Positions 33,676 through 40,813 of a DNA stretch of 55,638 nt are shown in pieces. This stretch comes from Acidimicrobiales bacterium (lineage in GTDB: Bacteria; Actinomycetota; Acidimicrobiia; Acidimicrobiales; MedAcidi-G1), in the NCBI GenBank assembly GCA_022451505.1, contig JAKURX010000003.1:1-55638 (forward strand). Reading direction: 5' to 3'. Every line of letters begins with the position of its first letter. Positions within the stretch are counted from its first letter, which is position 1. The position numbers and the translations under genes are program-made. The notes under the pieces are model-generated. The model was not told the DNA's origin and searched no databases. It saw nothing but the letters and a program-made list of their open reading frames with translations.

Positions 33676-34221
33676 ATGATGCGCGCCATGGGAGTGGCTG
33701 ACGAGGTATTGGGGCTATTCGCCGCCCAGGGTTCCAATAGCTACACCGAGCAGGTGACCATGGAGGAGCACGCCCGTCAGGCCGCGGCGCTGGCCCGGGC
33801 TGAGGGGGCGTCCGACGCCCGGGTGCTGGCTGCCCTGCTCCACGACATCGGCCACTTCCTGGATGAGCCGGACTCCGAGTTCGGGGTAACCGACCACGGC
33901 ACGTCGGGTGGGGTGTGGCTGGCCGAGCGGTTCGTGGAGGAGGTCAGCGAACCTGTTCGGCTCCACGTGGCCGCCAAGCGGTACCGGTGCTTCGTCGACC
34001 CCGGCTACCAGTCTCGGCTCAGCTCGGCTTCGGTGGGAACGCTTCGCCTCCAGGGAGGCCCGATGTCGACCGACGAAGCGGAGGCCTTCGAGGCCGAGCC
34101 GCACGCCGATGGGGCCCTGGCCGTCCGGTCTTGGGACGACGGGGGGAAAGTTGACGGTCTAGACGTTCCCCCGTTGACCGCGTGGCAGACACTGCTGGAG
34201 GATCCGAGGTTCCACCGGTGA
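33676..34221 (+). CDS. PhnZ/TmpB-like HD-domain mixed-valent di-iron oxygenase (C-P bond cleaving)
   Basis: This 181-residue HD protein matches PhnZ in every metal ligand: His32 ('MEEHARQ'), His56-Asp57 ('LLHDIGHFLDEP'), His74 ('TDHGTSG'), His97 ('LHVAAKRY') and Asp154 ('RSWDDGGK'). It also has PhnZ's phosphonate-contact blocks, Lys101, 'LSSASVGTLRLQGGPM' and Arg151. Glu25 (seven before His32) and Tyr23 correspond to the PhnZ lid segment. PhnZ cleaves (1-hydroxy-2-aminoethyl)phosphonate to glycine and phosphate; its relative TmpB cleaves the trimethylated analogue to glycine betaine and phosphate. The next gene overlaps by four bases and encodes the matching hydroxylase. Start 33676 is a choice: an ATG at 33688 lies seven bases after a CATGAT box and is the leaderless alternative. 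Confidence 0.87.
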   Translation: MMRAMGVADEVLGLFAAQGSNSYTEQVTMEEHARQAAALARAEGASDARVLAALLHDIGHFLDEPDSEFGVTDHGTSGGVWLAERFVEEVSEPVRLHVAAKRYRCFVDPGYQSRLSSASVGTLRLQGGPMSTDEAEAFEAEPHADGALAVRSWDDGGKVDGLDVPPLTAWQTLLEDPRFHR

Positions 34222-35324
34222 GCGGCCTTTCAGTCACCTCGGTGTTACCCGACGAGGTGACGGTGGAGTTGTCCGGGGGTCCGGCCCGGTTTCACGCCAT
34301 CTGGCTGCGGGACAACGCGCGAGACGATGCCTCGCGCCACGCCGGGAACGACCAGCGCCTCTTCGACGTGACCGACTTACCCGACCACGTGGTGGTCCGG
34401 GCCGCCGAGGTGGTGGATGGGCGGCTGCGGGTGGAGTTCGAACCGGATGGAGCGATCAGCACCTATGACGCGGTGTGGCTGGAGGCCCACCGCTATGACG
34501 GGCCGATCGATATCTCGCCGTCGGTGACTGTTCCCTGGTCGGCCGATGGGTTCGTTGTGCACCGCCTGGCTTGGAGGGACCGCGGAGACATGGCGGTCCG
34601 TGCCGAGGCCGACGGAGCCTTGGTGCGCGACGGCCTGGTCGTGGTGCACGGCCTGGGCACCGGCGAAGACCCTGGAGTCGGCATCAGGGACGTGGCCGGC
34701 CTGTGGGGTCCGATTCGGCCGACCAACTACGGCGAGGTCTTCCACGTGCGGGCCCAGGCCGACCCGGTGAACCTGGCTTTCACGCCACGGGCCCTAAACG
34801 TGCATACCGACAACCCGTACCGCCGTCCGGTTCCCGGCTACCAGCTGTTGCACTGCCTGGTAGCCAGCGGGAGCGGTGGGGTGACCGTTCTGGTCGACGG
34901 ATTCCGGGCCGCCGAGGTGCTGCGCCACGAGGATCCGGAGGCGTTCGCCGTGTTGGTTGGCCGACGGGTGCCCTTCCGATGGGCGGGGGATGGATTCGAT
35001 TTGCGGAATCGGTCGGCGCTAGTCGAGGTGGACGATCGGGGCGAGGTGCGAGCCGTGCGGTACAACAACCGGTCAGCGGGCCCCTTCGACCTGCCTTACG
35101 ACGAAATGGCCGGGTTCTACGAGACCTACCGCACCTTCGCCCGGATGCTGCATCGACCGGAACTCGAGTTGCGGTTCACCCTGGCTCCCGGTGAGTGCTT
35201 GGTGTTTGACAACGAGCGGATCCTGCACGGCCGGGATGGCGAGGCCGATCCGGGCCGGTATCTCCAAGGCTGCTACCTGGACCGGGACTGGGTCCACGGA
35301 AGGGCTGCCCCACTCCCCGACTGA
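34218..35324 (+). CDS. Gamma-butyrobetaine-hydroxylase-like Fe(II)/2-oxoglutarate oxygenase, TmpA-like
   Basis: This 368-residue TauD/TfdA-fold oxygenase starts at a GTG that overlaps the HD gene's stop (GTGA). An N-terminal BBOX-type domain (1-100, 'FHAIWLRDNARDDASRH') precedes the catalytic domain. Iron ligands are His196-x-Asp198 ('LNVHTDNPY') and His337 ('ERILHGRDG'), with Arg347 as the 2-oxoglutarate binder. In true gamma-butyrobetaine hydroxylase the N-terminal domain holds a Cys3His zinc site after 'WLRDN'; here no Cys is present, so the zinc site is absent. Beside a PhnZ/TmpB-like enzyme the best reading is TmpA, which hydroxylates C1 of 2-(trimethylamino)ethylphosphonate. Aminoethylphosphonate (PhnY-like) or carnitine-type chemistry remain possible. 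Confidence 0.85.
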   Translation: MSGLSVTSVLPDEVTVELSGGPARFHAIWLRDNARDDASRHAGNDQRLFDVTDLPDHVVVRAAEVVDGRLRVEFEPDGAISTYDAVWLEAHRYDGPIDISPSVTVPWSADGFVVHRLAWRDRGDMAVRAEADGALVRDGLVVVHGLGTGEDPGVGIRDVAGLWGPIRPTNYGEVFHVRAQADPVNLAFTPRALNVHTDNPYRRPVPGYQLLHCLVASGSGGVTVLVDGFRAAEVLRHEDPEAFAVLVGRRVPFRWAGDGFDLRNRSALVEVDDRGEVRAVRYNNRSAGPFDLPYDEMAGFYETYRTFARMLHRPELELRFTLAPGECLVFDNERILHGRDGEADPGRYLQGCYLDRDWVHGRAAPLPD

Positions 35325-35344
35325 CCGATCACTCTTTAATAGCC

Positions 35345-35371
35345 TGTGTAACACGGATCCTGTGATACACA
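35345..35371. promoter_or_regulatory. Inverted repeat upstream of the toxin-antitoxin genes (autoregulatory operator)
   Basis: TGTGTAACAC on the left mirrors GTGATACACA on the right, with one mismatch in the pairing of the arms and a GGATCC-like centre. It ends 7 bases before the antitoxin ATG. Antitoxins with an RHH-type N-terminus usually bind such a palindrome. Confidence 0.6.
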
Positions 35372-35378
35372 TAGAGAC

Positions 35379-35597
35379 ATGGCAAACTTGACCCTGGCCA
35401 TCGACGACGACCTTCTCCACCGGGCCCGGGTGCGGGCTGCTGAGCAGGGCACCTCAGTCAACGCGGTGGTCCGAGATCTGTTGGTCGCATATTCGGCCGC
35501 CGACCGGGTGGAAGCGGCGCGCCGTCGCCTAGTGGCTCTTTCGGTCTCCTCAGCCGCCGGGTCCGGAGGGCGACCGATTGTTCCCGACGGCCCGTGA
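35379..35597 (+). CDS. Antitoxin, ribbon-helix-helix type (VapB-like)
   Basis: This 72-residue protein opens with a beta-strand 'ANLTLAIDDDLLHRARVRAAEQGTS' (in part) and 'VNAVVRDLLVAY', the strand-helix-helix pattern of RHH/DUF2191-type antitoxins. The rest ('AARRRLVALSVSS' and a Gly/Pro tail) should be the flexible part that wraps and blocks the toxin. The stop overlaps the GTG of the PIN-domain toxin by four bases (GTGA). A palindrome just upstream is the likely autoregulatory operator. Function inferred from size, order and the partner gene. Confidence 0.82.
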   Translation: MANLTLAIDDDLLHRARVRAAEQGTSVNAVVRDLLVAYSAADRVEAARRRLVALSVSSAAGSGGRPIVPDGP

Positions 35598-36019
35598 GCC
35601 GTACTTTCGTCGACGCTTCGGTCCTCGTCCGGCTGTTTGACGACGACGCCCCCGAGCGCCAGGCAGCGGCCCGGGCCCTAGTGGGCGCTACCGACGGGTC
35701 GGCCCTGGTCGTGTCGGGTCCCGGCCTGGCCGAGTTTCACCACGTGGTGACGGTCCTCCTCGCCCGTCCACTTCAATCGATAGTGGCCGGCCGAGCCCTG
35801 GCCGAGCTGGCTGAGTTGACCGTGGTGCCGGCGGACGCCTCGCTAGTTCTGGCCGCTGCCGACACTGCGTCCGAGCACGGCCTAACTGTTCGGGACGCTC
35901 TGGCCGTCGAGGCGGCGGTGGTCGGTGGCTGTGGCCGCATGGTCACCGAATCCCTCTCCGTGGGCACCGTGATCCGGGGCGTTCGGATCGAGGATCCCGC
36001 GGTGGGTAGCAATCCGTGA
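35594..36019 (+). CDS. vapC: PIN-domain ribonuclease toxin (VapC family)
   Basis: This 141-residue PIN-domain protein would cleave RNA (often tRNA or rRNA loops) when freed from the antitoxin. Acidic magnesium-binding residues are Asp7 ('FVDASVLVRL'), Glu47 ('GLAEFHHV') and Asp101 ('LTVRDALAVEAA'). The fourth, usually an Asp in the 'xTxD' motif, is replaced in 'MVTESLSVG', which could weaken or alter activity. Start is a GTG overlapping the antitoxin stop. It is not flanked by mobile-element genes. The following hydrolase gene starts 34 bases on but has its own GGAAGG ribosome site and is functionally unrelated. Confidence 0.87.
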   Translation: MSRTFVDASVLVRLFDDDAPERQAAARALVGATDGSALVVSGPGLAEFHHVVTVLLARPLQSIVAGRALAELAELTVVPADASLVLAAADTASEHGLTVRDALAVEAAVVGGCGRMVTESLSVGTVIRGVRIEDPAVGSNP

Positions 36020-36053
36020 TTTTGGGTATGGCCGATGGTGTTGGAAGGTTCGT

Positions 36054-37034
36054 ATGAAGAAGATCAGCGGGTTGGTTTGCCACGACGTGGACGCATACGG
36101 CATCCGCATTCATGTTGCCGAAGTAGGAGAGGGCCCGCTGGTGCTGTTCGTGCACGGGTTCCCCGAGTCCTGGTATTCGTGGCGGAACCAGCTTCCAGCC
36201 GTGGCCTCAGCTGGTTACCGAGCAGTGGCTATCGACGTCCGTGGTTATGGGTCCTCGGAGGCCCCTGAGGCGACCGATGCGTACCGGCTGGTCGATTTGG
36301 CCGGTGATTGTGTCGGCGTAGTTGAAGCCCTTGGAGAGTCGGAAGCGGTCATTGTTGGTCACGACTGGGGTTCGCCCATCGCCAGCACGGCTGCCCTCCT
36401 ACGCCCCGACGTGTTTCGGGCGATGGCCCTGCTCAGCGTTCCGTACACCCCTCGGAACGAAGTGCGACCGAGCGACTTCTTCCAATCCCTCGGAGGGGAG
36501 GATGTCTTCTACATTGACCACTTTCAGGAGCCGGGCGTGGCCGAGGCCGAGATCGCCGCCGATCCGGTCGCCTGGTTGGGCGCCTTCTACCTCAACGCCT
36601 CGGGCGGAGCTCCGGAGTCGGCACCCGGTGAACCGCCCCGGTTCTTCACCGAATCCGGGGGTCGTCTCGTGGACCGTTTGGCGCCGTGGACCGGGCCATT
36701 GGCCTGGCTCTCCTCCGAAGATCTGGCGTTTTACGCCGACGAGTTTGCCCGTGCTGGGTTCTCGGGAGGCCTGAACCGGTACCGGTGCATGGACCGCGAC
36801 TGGCTTGACCTCCGGGCTTGGCACGGAGCGAAGATTCGACAGCCCTCATTGTTCATCGGCGGGGAGAAGGATGGGCCGACAGCGTTTGGCGCTGGCAGCA
36901 TCGCACGGTTCCCGGAGACCCTTCCCGGCCTGCACGCCTCAGTGATTCTCCCGGGTGTCGGTCACTGGATTCAACAGGAGGACGCTGAGGGAACTAACGC
37001 CGTTGTCTTGGGGTTCCTTAATGCACTGAGGTGA
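36054..37034 (+). CDS. Alpha/beta hydrolase, epoxide-hydrolase type
   Basis: This 326-residue soluble hydrolase opens with the oxyanion motif 'LFVHGFPESWYSWRNQLPA' (residues 31-49). The nucleophile Asp104 sits in 'VIVGHDWGSPIA'; an Asp here instead of Ser marks epoxide hydrolases and haloacid/alkane dehalogenases. The catalytic His is in 'GVGHWIQQED' near residue 303. Cap-domain tyrosines expected of epoxide hydrolases are plausible ('DVFYIDHFQEPG', 'LNRYRCMDRDW'). 'HGFPESW' strongly favours epoxide hydrolase over dehalogenase. It opens epoxides to diols and is usually catabolic or detoxifying. ATG at 36054 preceded by GGAAGG. Confidence 0.9.
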   Translation: MKKISGLVCHDVDAYGIRIHVAEVGEGPLVLFVHGFPESWYSWRNQLPAVASAGYRAVAIDVRGYGSSEAPEATDAYRLVDLAGDCVGVVEALGESEAVIVGHDWGSPIASTAALLRPDVFRAMALLSVPYTPRNEVRPSDFFQSLGGEDVFYIDHFQEPGVAEAEIAADPVAWLGAFYLNASGGAPESAPGEPPRFFTESGGRLVDRLAPWTGPLAWLSSEDLAFYADEFARAGFSGGLNRYRCMDRDWLDLRAWHGAKIRQPSLFIGGEKDGPTAFGAGSIARFPETLPGLHASVILPGVGHWIQQEDAEGTNAVVLGFLNALR

Positions 37035-37071
37035 GCCGACACGCAGGGAGAAGCGGCCTGGAGGCGTCGCC

Positions 37072-37077
37072 TAGGGT
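37072..37077 (+). promoter_or_regulatory. Leaderless -10 box TAGGGT
   Basis: TAGGGT is followed by exactly six bases (TTCTTC) and the ATG at 37084, with no ribosome site in between. It is one of the clearest leaderless starts in the window. Confidence 0.55.
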
Positions 37078-37083
37078 TTCTTC

Positions 37084-39165
37084 ATGGGAAGGGGCGATCA
37101 CGGCCGGTTGACCCGCTCACTGGGCCTCCGCCACGTCTTCGCCCTCTCCACGGGGGCCATGCTCTCCTCCGGCCTGTTCCTGCTTCCCGGCTTGGCAGCC
37201 TCCAAGGCGGGACCGGCCGCGGTCGTGGCCTACCTGCTGGCCGGGGTCCTGGCCGTGCCGGCCATGCTCAGCGTGTCGGAGCTCGCTACGGCCTTGCCCA
37301 AGGCGGGCGGCGCCTACTATTTCCTGGAGCGGGCGCTGGGGCCGGCGGTGGGCACGGTGGCCGGCTTCGGTACCTGGCTCTCTCTGGTCCTCAAGGACGC
37401 CTTCGCCATGGTCGGGATGAGCGCCTACCTGGTGCTGATCCTGGACGTGGACGCCACGAGCCTGGCGTTGGTGCTGATCGCCCTGTTCACGCTGGTGAAC
37501 GTGATTGGGTCCAAGGCCAGTGCCTCAATGCAGCTGGCCCTCGTGGTGGTGGTTCTGGCCACTATGGGCTGGTTCATCGTGGACGGGCTATTCGAGACAG
37601 CGTCGGCTGGGTTCGACGGGTCAAACCTGGATCCCTTCTTCACCTCCGGTACCAGTGGCGGGGTGGCGGTCGTCGGCCTCGTCTTCGTCTCCTACGGGGG
37701 CCTGACCAAGGTGGCCAGCGCCGCCGAGGAGGTCGACGATCCGTCTCACCGCATCCCGCTAGGTATGGCTCTGTCCCTGGCTGTGGCCACCATCCTGTAC
37801 ACCCTGGGTGTACTGATCACTGTGGCTGTTGTCCCGGCCGACGTCCTTCACGGCGACCTGGCGCCTATCCACACGGCGGCCGAGGCGATACTGCCAAAGA
37901 TCGGGGTGTGGCTAGTCGTGGTGGCCGCCCTGGCTGCCTTCTCCTCGGCGGTCAACGCCGGGATCCTGGCCGCCGCCCGCTACCCGATGGCCATGGCCCG
38001 CGACGGCCTGCTTCCGGCCTGGATGGGCGGGCTCAGCCGCTTCGGCACTCCGGCGGTCGGCGTGGTCATGACCGGTGCCGCCATCGCCGGGGTGGTGGTG
38101 GCCTTTGACGCCGAAGCCATCGCCAAGCTGGCCAGCGCCTTCGTGCTGCTGACCCTCGGTCTGGTGAACCTGGCCGTACTGGTCCTGCGGGCCTCAGAGA
38201 TCCAGTCCTACGCCCCCGCCTTCCGGTCTCCGCTTTACCCATGGACCCAGTTGACCGGCATCGCCGTGTCGGCCTTCCTAATCTCTCAGTTGGGCATTGC
38301 CGCCCTGGTGTTCATAGGGGTGGTGGCCGCCGTGGGTTGGGCTTGGCACCACCTGTACGCCACGCCCCGTACCGACCGGGCGGGCGCCATCCTGCACGTC
38401 TTCCGTCGGTGGGGGCAAGACGCCGACGACCTCCTGGACCGGGAGATCAGCGCGGCCATGGCCGGACACGGCCTTCGCAGCAACGACGACTACGCGGGCC
38501 TCATCGCCAGGGCCGTGGTGCTTTCCATCCCGGCCGGCACCGACATCGCTGAGGCGGCCGGTCGGGCGTCCAGCGTGCTGTCGGACCGCATCGGGGTGCC
38601 TACCGAACGCGTCACCGAGCGGTTCCTTGACACTGGCTCGCTGTGGATCCAGCCGTCGGACGATCACCCCACGGCTACCCCGGTAGCCCTATTCGACGCC
38701 ATCGACACAGACCAACTGGTCATCGTCCGAGCGGCCTCCGGCATCCGGATCCCAGCGGCGTGGGGTGGGTCCGGAGAGCTGGTCAACGCCCTGTTCTTTC
38801 TGGCCGGGACGTCGTCGGATCCCGGTCGGTCGCTGCGCCTTGCCGGCGAGCTGGCCGGCTTCCTCCACACTGGAGCCCGGGCCTGCGGCCAGGCGACCAC
38901 CGAGGCCGAGGTCAAGTCTGCGCTGCTTCCCGACCGGGCCGTCCGCCAGTACGCCCTACTGCCCGAAGGCCTGGACGCCGGCCTGATCGGCCGACGAGTG
39001 GGGGGGTTGCACCTGCCCGAGGGCGCCGAGGTGGCGGCGGTGACCCGTTTCGGGGTGCCACTGGACGTTGACGACACCCTGGTGCTGGAGGCCGATGACC
39101 AGATCACGATCGTGGGCCCGGAGGACGCCATGCCAGCCCCGGGTGACCCGGTCCCCCTGGGCTGA
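37084..39165 (+). CDS. APC-superfamily amino-acid permease with C-terminal EIIA-like and RCK_C-like cytoplasmic domains
   Basis: This is a 693-residue membrane protein. Residues 1-425 hold about 12 hydrophobic helices of the APC fold, with the unwound-helix motif 'LSTGAMLSSGLFLLPG' at 21-36 and 'ALPKAGGAYYFLERALG' at 70-86. These transporters import amino acids or amines by proton or sodium symport. After residue 425 comes a long soluble tail: about 475-600 resembles a PtsN-type EIIA fold ('FFLAGTSSDPGRSLRLAGELAGFL'), although the usual phospho-His 'IPHG' motif is not present, and about 620-680 resembles an RCK_C/TrkA_C domain ('IGRRVGGLHLPEGAEVAAVTR', in part). The tail suggests ligand or nucleotide gating of transport. 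Leaderless start. It converges on the LLM flavoenzyme gene. Confidence 0.85.
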   Translation: MGRGDHGRLTRSLGLRHVFALSTGAMLSSGLFLLPGLAASKAGPAAVVAYLLAGVLAVPAMLSVSELATALPKAGGAYYFLERALGPAVGTVAGFGTWLSLVLKDAFAMVGMSAYLVLILDVDATSLALVLIALFTLVNVIGSKASASMQLALVVVVLATMGWFIVDGLFETASAGFDGSNLDPFFTSGTSGGVAVVGLVFVSYGGLTKVASAAEEVDDPSHRIPLGMALSLAVATILYTLGVLITVAVVPADVLHGDLAPIHTAAEAILPKIGVWLVVVAALAAFSSAVNAGILAAARYPMAMARDGLLPAWMGGLSRFGTPAVGVVMTGAAIAGVVVAFDAEAIAKLASAFVLLTLGLVNLAVLVLRASEIQSYAPAFRSPLYPWTQLTGIAVSAFLISQLGIAALVFIGVVAAVGWAWHHLYATPRTDRAGAILHVFRRWGQDADDLLDREISAAMAGHGLRSNDDYAGLIARAVVLSIPAGTDIAEAAGRASSVLSDRIGVPTERVTERFLDTGSLWIQPSDDHPTATPVALFDAIDTDQLVIVRAASGIRIPAAWGGSGELVNALFFLAGTSSDPGRSLRLAGELAGFLHTGARACGQATTEAEVKSALLPDRAVRQYALLPEGLDAGLIGRRVGGLHLPEGAEVAAVTRFGVPLDVDDTLVLEADDQITIVGPEDAMPAPGDPVPLG

Positions 39166-39174
39166 GGTCGACGG

Positions 39175-40107
39175 TCAGGTCAGGAGCAGACGGCGGACCT
39201 CTGCTGCTCCAGCCACCCGATTGGCGTCGGTGGCCGCGATAGGCGCCAGATTGATGTCTCGGGCTCCAGCTTCAAGGTAGGGACGGAGCTGATCGGCGAT
39301 TTCGGCTGGCGTCCCGACCGGGGAGTACCGCTCGAAGGCCGCGTAGGGCATGCCGTAGAATTTCTCCATGGCCGGGGCCAGCACGGACGTCCCCTCGTCC
39401 GGTGTATCACCCAGGCCGACCCAGATCTGGTAGCCGTGCCGCCAGGACACGTCGGTCCGCCCGGCGTCGGCGGCCACCTTCTTGGCGCGGGCCACGCCCT
39501 CGGCGAACCGGGCCGGTGAGCACCAGGTAGCCAGCCAGCCGTCGCCCCGTTGCCCCGCCCGGTCGATCGCCGCGTTCGACCGGCCGCCCACGGTGACCGG
39601 GACGGGCGGCGACGGCGCCGGGTGAATGCATACGTTGGGGGCGTCGTAGAAATCGCCCCGGTGGTCGACCGTCCCACCGGCCAGCAGCGGCCGCAGCACA
39701 TCCAGCGCTTCGTCGGTCCGACGACCCCGGGTGGCTGGATCCACGCCCACCACCTCCATCTCGTGGCGGTCCTCCCCGCCCACCCCGACCCCGAACGTGA
39801 GGCGCCCTGGGGCGTGGAGGGCCAGAGTCGAGATCTGGCGGGCCACGGCCACCGGGTGGCGCAGGGCCAGAAGGTAGACGCCCAGGTACACGCCGATCGT
39901 GGGGTGCAGACCAGCCAGCCAAGACACGGTGGTCAGGCCATCCATGCCCCTTCCACCGAAGAAGGCAATGTGATCGGCGGTCAGCAGGTGGTCAAGGCCG
40001 CCGTCGGCCACCGCCCCGACGTAGTCCGCTGCCTCGTCCCGGGAGGCGAACCCGCCTGGGGGGAGCGACACACCGACCCGGATCCCCGGGTCGGGAGTCG
40101 GGCTCAC
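39175..40107 (-). CDS. LLM-class flavin-dependent oxidoreductase (F420- or FMN-dependent)
   Basis: This 310-residue luciferase-like TIM barrel is read from the GTG at 40107, which overlaps the nitroreductase stop by four bases (GTGA). A longer start at 40182 would lie inside that gene. Family marks are 'RVGVSLPPGG' at the N-terminus, 'HLLTADHIAFFGG' near 40, 'RHPVAVARQISTLALHAPGRLTFGVGVG' (in part) near 85-110 and 'PVTVGGRSNAAIDRAG' near 180. The 'GVGVGGEDRHEMEVVGVD' loop is common in F420-dependent actinobacterial members, but FMN use with a separate reductase is equally possible. It is the last gene of the minus-strand flavin/acyl-CoA cluster 39175-43916. Confidence 0.9.
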   Translation of the reverse strand: MSPTPDPGIRVGVSLPPGGFASRDEAADYVGAVADGGLDHLLTADHIAFFGGRGMDGLTTVSWLAGLHPTIGVYLGVYLLALRHPVAVARQISTLALHAPGRLTFGVGVGGEDRHEMEVVGVDPATRGRRTDEALDVLRPLLAGGTVDHRGDFYDAPNVCIHPAPSPPVPVTVGGRSNAAIDRAGQRGDGWLATWCSPARFAEGVARAKKVAADAGRTDVSWRHGYQIWVGLGDTPDEGTSVLAPAMEKFYGMPYAAFERYSPVGTPAEIADQLRPYLEAGARDINLAPIAATDANRVAGAAEVRRLLLT

Positions 40108-40790
40108 GGCGTTCGCTTCTCCCCGAACCGGTCCCACGAAGTGATTTTCTCGGCGCCGCGGTGCCGTGGAGCCACACCCCACTTCCCGGTCGGATGGCCG
40201 AGGGGTAGCAGAGCCAGCACCTCGTAACGTTCGGGGATCCCCAGGAGGTCCCGCACCTCGCCCTCGTAGATGCGATGCAGGGTCGTCATGGCTGTCCCCA
40301 GGTCGAGCGAACGGGCGGCCAGCATGAAGTTCTGGATGGCCGGGTATACCGAGGCGTGGGTGGGTCCGACCGGCATGGGGCCCTCGTCGTCGTGGACCGT
40401 CATGTCGATGGACGGCATGAGCAGCAGCACGAGGACCGGCACGTGCTCCAGGTTCTGGGCCAGGTGGACGGTGGCCCGGTTGTTGCGCTCCCAGCCCTCG
40501 CGGACGGCGTCGTTAGGGAACTCGGTCGGGGCGATGACCGGCTCGTAACGGGCCCAGCCCCGGCGGTAGATCTCGGCTAGGCCGAGCCGCAGGTTGGGGT
40601 CCCGGACAACCATGAACTGATAGGGCTGGATATTGCCCCCGCTGGGAGCCTGGACGGCGGCTCGCAGGCACGTCCAGACGTCGTCGTCGCTGACCGGTTC
40701 ATCGGTATACCGGCGCATAGCTCGGTTGGTCATCAGGCCGTCGAGCAGCCCGATCTCGTTGCCGCGGGTTTCGCCCGTCCTGTAGTCCAT
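40104..40790 (-). CDS. Nitroreductase-family flavoprotein
   Basis: This 228-residue FMN protein has the typical N-terminal FMN phosphate contact 'NRAMRRYTDEPVSDDDV' (residues 22-38) and 'AAVQAPSGGNIQPYQFMVV' near 48-66. The central and C-terminal parts 'IQNFMLAARSLDLGTAMTTLH' and 'ALLPLGHPTGKWG' are normal for the family. It uses NAD(P)H to reduce nitro groups, quinones or enones, and can supply reduced flavin. The ATG at 40790 has a strong AGGAGGAAAGG site. It overlaps the LLM flavoenzyme gene by four bases, so it could feed that enzyme with reduced FMN. Confidence 0.92.
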   Translation of the reverse strand: MDYRTGETRGNEIGLLDGLMTNRAMRRYTDEPVSDDDVWTCLRAAVQAPSGGNIQPYQFMVVRDPNLRLGLAEIYRRGWARYEPVIAPTEFPNDAVREGWERNNRATVHLAQNLEHVPVLVLLLMPSIDMTVHDDEGPMPVGPTHASVYPAIQNFMLAARSLDLGTAMTTLHRIYEGEVRDLLGIPERYEVLALLPLGHPTGKWGVAPRHRGAEKITSWDRFGEKRTP

Positions 40791-40813
40791 GCCTTTCCTC
40801 CTCAGAGATCCGT

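Noticed and set aside
34218-35324. Carnitine biosynthesis gamma-butyrobetaine hydroxylase
   Set aside because: The N-terminal zinc-binding cysteines are absent and the gene is coupled to a PhnZ/TmpB-like gene, which fits TmpA better.
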